Below are positions 6,173 to 8,609 of a stretch of 8,609 nt of DNA, piece by piece. The stretch covers positions 1-8,609 of the forward strand of contig CAJTRT010000074.1 in assembly GCA_910579105.1 (NCBI GenBank). Direction: 5' to 3'. The first letter of the stretch is position 1; the number at the start of each line of letters is the position of its first letter. Source of the stretch: an uncultured Muribaculaceae bacterium. GTDB taxonomy: Bacteria; Bacteroidota; Bacteroidia; Bacteroidales; Muribaculaceae. A program made the position numbers and the translations under genes. The notes beneath the pieces are model-generated. The model was not told the origin of the DNA, did no database searches, and saw only the letters and a program-made list of their open reading frames with translations.

Positions 6173-7474
6173 ATGATGAACTACCGGGAAACGATTGATT
6201 TTCTATATTCGCAGACTCCGCAGTTCCAGCAGATCGGCGCCGCGGCCTATAAGCCGGGGCTTGACACGGTGCGCTGTCTCGCCTCTCTTTTCGGCAACCC
6301 GCAGGAGCGGCTCCGCTGCGTGCATGTGGGTGGCACCAACGGCAAGGGGTCTACGGCCCACAGCCTTGCCTCGTGTATGCAGGCGGCGGGGATGCGTGTA
6401 GGGCTGTTCACGTCGCCACATCTCATAGACTTCCGCGAGCGCATACGCGTCAACGGCGTGATGATTCCCAGGGATGAGGTGACGGCGTTCGTGGAGCGGT
6501 TCCGCGCTCTGTGCCCTCCCGGGTGCGAGCCGTCGTTCTTCGAGCTGACCACGGTTATGGCGTTCGACTGGTTCCTGCGGTCCGAGGTCGATGTGGCGGT
6601 CATAGAGGTCGGTCTCGGGGGGCGTCTTGACTCAACCAACATCATAACGCCCGAACTGAGCGTTATCACCAATATCTCCATGGACCATATGGCGCAGTTG
6701 GGTTGTACCCGCGAGGCGATCGCTTCGGAGAAGGCAGGAATCATAAAGCCTGGGGTGCCGGTGGTCGTCGGCGAGTCGGGCGGGGCTGTGCGGGAGGTTT
6801 TCCGCTCGGCGGCTGAAAAGGCAGGCGCGCCTATGCGTTTTGCCGATGATGAGTTCGCCTCCATGGATGCCTCTCTTTCGGAAGATGGTTTTCTCGCGGT
6901 TGCCGCATCCCCTTTCGGGCCGTTGCGGTTCCAGCTTACAGGCCTATGCCAGCGCCGCAACCTGCGCACGATAGTGTGCGCTCTCGACGCGTTGCGCCGT
7001 CTCGGCTATCCGCTGACCGACGGGGCCGTCGCGGGCGGCCTCGCGTCGGTATGCGATTCGACCGGGCTTATGGGGCGCTGGATGAGGGTTATGGACCGTC
7101 CGACCGTCATCTGCGACACCGGGCATAACGAGGGCGGATGGGAACTTCTCGGTCGCCAGCTCGCCGCTTACGGTGACCGGCTGACGGCGGTTCTCGGGTT
7201 CGTCAACGACAAGGACCTGGGGCACATCTTCCCGCACCTGCCGAGGGAGGCCGGTTACATTTTCACCCGCGCGTCCGTCCCTCGGGCGCTTCCGGCGGAG
7301 GAACTGGCCACCCGCGCCGCGGCGGCAGGTATTCGCGGTTCGGTGACTTTCAGCGTCGGGCAGGCGCTTGACGACGCTCTCCGACAGGCGCGCCGCGACC
7401 CGGAAGCGGTCATATTTGTAGGGGGAAGCACGTTCGTTGTCGCCGACCTCCTTTCAGTTCTGAGAAATCGTTGA
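6173..7474 (+). CDS. folC: Bifunctional folylpolyglutamate synthase / dihydrofolate synthase
   Basis: A 433-residue cytoplasmic Mur-ligase-family enzyme of normal length. It joins glutamate to dihydropteroate and/or to folates in an ATP-dependent reaction, completing dihydrofolate and making polyglutamate tails. Visible motifs are the P-loop GTNGKGST at 54-61, TSPHL at 80-84 (folate loop), EVGLGGRLDSTN at 145-156, DHMAQLG at 171-177 (metal/ATP site), SEKAGIIKPG at 185-194 holding the lysine expected to be carbamylated, and DTGHN at 315-319 in the C-terminal ligase domain, where many relatives have D-G/A-A-H-N. Whether it has both activities or only one cannot be told from sequence alone. It begins 3 bases after the second CHR stop codon. 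Two adjacent ATGs (6173 and 6176) are possible starts differing by one residue. No Shine-Dalgarno sequence is visible. Confidence 0.93.
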   Translation: MMNYRETIDFLYSQTPQFQQIGAAAYKPGLDTVRCLASLFGNPQERLRCVHVGGTNGKGSTAHSLASCMQAAGMRVGLFTSPHLIDFRERIRVNGVMIPRDEVTAFVERFRALCPPGCEPSFFELTTVMAFDWFLRSEVDVAVIEVGLGGRLDSTNIITPELSVITNISMDHMAQLGCTREAIASEKAGIIKPGVPVVVGESGGAVREVFRSAAEKAGAPMRFADDEFASMDASLSEDGFLAVAASPFGPLRFQLTGLCQRRNLRTIVCALDALRRLGYPLTDGAVAGGLASVCDSTGLMGRWMRVMDRPTVICDTGHNEGGWELLGRQLAAYGDRLTAVLGFVNDKDLGHIFPHLPREAGYIFTRASVPRALPAEELATRAAAAGIRGSVTFSVGQALDDALRQARRDPEAVIFVGGSTFVVADLLSVLRNR

Positions 7475-7489
7475 CAGTAGCTTGTTTGT

Positions 7490-8290
7490 ATGGCGGTAGA
7501 AGAGATTGTATCACTTTCCGACCCGCGGGTCGCCCAGTTCGCGTCGCTCACGGAGGCCCAGCTTCGCAGCCGCCTCGATCCCTCCGAGGCTCTGTTCATC
7601 GCTGAGAGTCCGAAAGTCATAAGGGTCGCGCTTGACGCCGGGTATGAGCCTCATTCGCTCCTTTGCGAGCCGAAGCATATCACCGGCGACGCGGCGGACA
7701 TAATCGCCAGGTGTCCCGGGATTCCTGTGTATACCGGCGGCAGGGAGCTGCTGGCAGCGCTTACCGGCTATAGGCTGACCCGCGGGGTGCTCTGCGCCAT
7801 GCGGCGTCCCGAGCCGGAAAGGTTGGAGGAGGTGTTGCGCGGCGCCAGGCGCGTGGTCGTGATCCACGGGGTTGTCGACACCACGAACATAGGCGCGATT
7901 TTCCGCGCGGCTGCGGCCCTGGGGATTGACGCGGCGCTGCTCACGCCTGATTCCTGCGACCCGTTCAACCGCCGGTCGGTGAGGGTGTCGATGGGTTCGG
8001 TGTTCCTGCTCCCCTGGACCTGGCTCGACGATGGCATAGGGGCGCTTGCCGGCTACGGGTTCAAGACCGCCGCCATGGCGCTGACGGATGACTCCGTGCC
8101 GCTCGACTATCCTCCTCTCCTCGACGAGGAGCGGCTGGCGATTGTCATGGGCACCGAGGGTGACGGCCTTCCGAAAGAAGTGATCGCCGGGGCGGATTAC
8201 ACTGTCAGGATTCCTATGGCCCGCGGGGTCGATTCGCTTAACGTCGCGTCAGCCGCGGCGGTGGCTTTCTGGCAGCTCGGGCGTCACTGA
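7490..8290 (+). CDS. SpoU/TrmH-family RNA 2'-O-ribose methyltransferase
   Basis: A 266-residue SPOUT-class methyltransferase that should move a methyl group from S-adenosylmethionine to a ribose 2'-hydroxyl in tRNA or rRNA. The N-terminal 100 residues form a substrate-binding-type domain (LFIAESPKVI at 35-44). The catalytic trefoil-knot domain shows all three motifs: motif 1 NIGAIFRAAAALG at 133-145 with Asn133 and catalytic Arg139, motif 2 IVMGTEGDGLP at 218-228, and motif 3 IPMARGVDSLNVASAAAVAFW at 241-261. The two-domain layout is like RlmB/TsnR relatives, but the target nucleotide cannot be assigned. It starts 15 bases after folC on the same strand, so it is probably the last gene of that operon. 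The gene stops 246 bases before the tRNA-Gly gene. Confidence 0.92.
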   Translation: MAVEEIVSLSDPRVAQFASLTEAQLRSRLDPSEALFIAESPKVIRVALDAGYEPHSLLCEPKHITGDAADIIARCPGIPVYTGGRELLAALTGYRLTRGVLCAMRRPEPERLEEVLRGARRVVVIHGVVDTTNIGAIFRAAAALGIDAALLTPDSCDPFNRRSVRVSMGSVFLLPWTWLDDGIGALAGYGFKTAAMALTDDSVPLDYPPLLDEERLAIVMGTEGDGLPKEVIAGADYTVRIPMARGVDSLNVASAAAVAFWQLGRH

Positions 8291-8302
8291 CACGTCCCCT
8301 GA

Positions 8303-8315
8303 CACTCTGTGAGTG
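8303..8315 (+). terminator. Weak hairpin after the methyltransferase gene
   Basis: CACTC-TGT-GAGTG forms a 5-bp stem 12 bases past the stop codon, with flanking C and G runs (CCCC at 8296-8299, GGG at 8315-8317) that might extend it imperfectly. It is followed by TTAATGATG rather than a T run, so it is a poor intrinsic terminator. No better one is visible before the tRNA promoter. Confidence 0.2.
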
Positions 8316-8410
8316 GGCTTAATGATGTTGTTGACAGTCTTTTGCGCGTGAGTTAGACGCTTCGCAGGGGATTGCCTCTGATAAAAATCGGCAAAAAAAC
8401 GTTCCTAAAT

Positions 8411-8441
8411 TTTGCCAGTTCAAAAATAATGCCTAACTTTG
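8411..8441 (+). promoter_or_regulatory. Bacteroidota-type promoter of tRNA-Gly
   Basis: TTTG at 8411-8414, a 19-base spacer, and TAACTTTG at 8434-8441 match the Bacteroidota consensus TTTG-N19-TAnnTTTG perfectly. Transcription should start near 8448, about 88 bases before the mature tRNA. No coding sequence intervenes, so the tRNA, perhaps with others past the right edge, is the evident target. Confidence 0.75.
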
Positions 8442-8447
8442 CATCGC

Positions 8448-8535
8448 AATTGAGGGGGACACTCCTTGAAAGCTAAGAAGCCAGGGGTTTCGGCCTGTGG
8501 TTTGGAAGGCGAAAGCCGCGGAGAACTTTAAATTT
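8448..8535 (+). other. Probable transcribed 5' leader of tRNA-Gly
   Basis: This stretch lies between the predicted transcription start and the 5' end of the mature tRNA. It contains a GGC-GAAA-GCC tetraloop hairpin (about 8508-8517) and a possible CAGG/CCTG stem just upstream. It has no convincing open reading frame. RNase P should remove it. It could simply be a leader or could contain a small RNA; nothing here identifies a known RNA family. The transcription start is estimated from promoter spacing only. Confidence 0.4.
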
Positions 8536-8608
<73 letters not shown>

Positions 8609-8609
8609 C

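Noticed and set aside
6247..6969. A 240-codon minus-strand frame inside folC.
   Set aside because: It is a shadow of folC, whose P-loop and ligase motifs are intact across the same bases.
8374..8399. A TTGCC/GGCAA hairpin beside a run of seven As, considered as a terminator.
   Set aside because: On the plus strand the stem is followed by As rather than Ts, and on the minus strand the T run precedes the stem, so neither strand has the order a terminator needs.

Overview
The window looks like chromosomal DNA from a Bacteroidales bacterium of fairly high GC content, possibly Muribaculaceae. The evidence is two intergenic promoter-like sites matching the Bacteroidota pattern TTTG-N19-TAnnTTTG, the near absence of Shine-Dalgarno sequences before the genes, a DUF5723-like outer-membrane protein next to a large acidic lipoprotein, and a HAMP-less sensor kinase of a type common in Bacteroides relatives. 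The family or genus is an inference; no marker gene here settles it.

Left half (1-4770), all on the minus strand. The transcription order, right to left, is a 621-residue lipoprotein (4770-2905), then 18 bases later a 488-residue DUF5723-like beta-barrel protein (2886-1420). A compound palindromic repeat (1328-1411) starts 8 bases past the stop codon, followed by an intrinsic terminator (1220-1272). A separate promoter (1146-1176) then drives a membrane sensor histidine kinase whose gene starts at 1096 and runs off the left edge. The lipoprotein and DUF5723 genes look like a two-gene envelope module of unknown function.

Middle (4771-4973): a divergent intergenic region with candidate promoters for the rightward operon.

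Right half (4974-8290), all on the plus strand: two tightly coupled short-chain chromate-transporter (CHR) family genes, overlapping by 4 bases. They are followed after 3 bases by folC (folylpolyglutamate/dihydrofolate synthase) and after another 15 bases by a SpoU/TrmH-family RNA 2'-O-methyltransferase gene. The spacing suggests one transcript, although the functions (ion transport, folate metabolism, RNA modification) are not obviously related.

Right edge (8291-8609): a textbook Bacteroidota promoter (8411-8441), a transcribed-looking leader of roughly 88 bases, and tRNA-Gly(GCC) at 8536-8608, with the window ending one base into a possible encoded CCA tail.

Most of the window is ordinary housekeeping and envelope content. 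The parts most worth a second look are the palindromic repeat at 1328-1411, the uncharacterised lipoprotein/DUF5723 pair with its acidic post-cysteine sequence, and the long tRNA leader.
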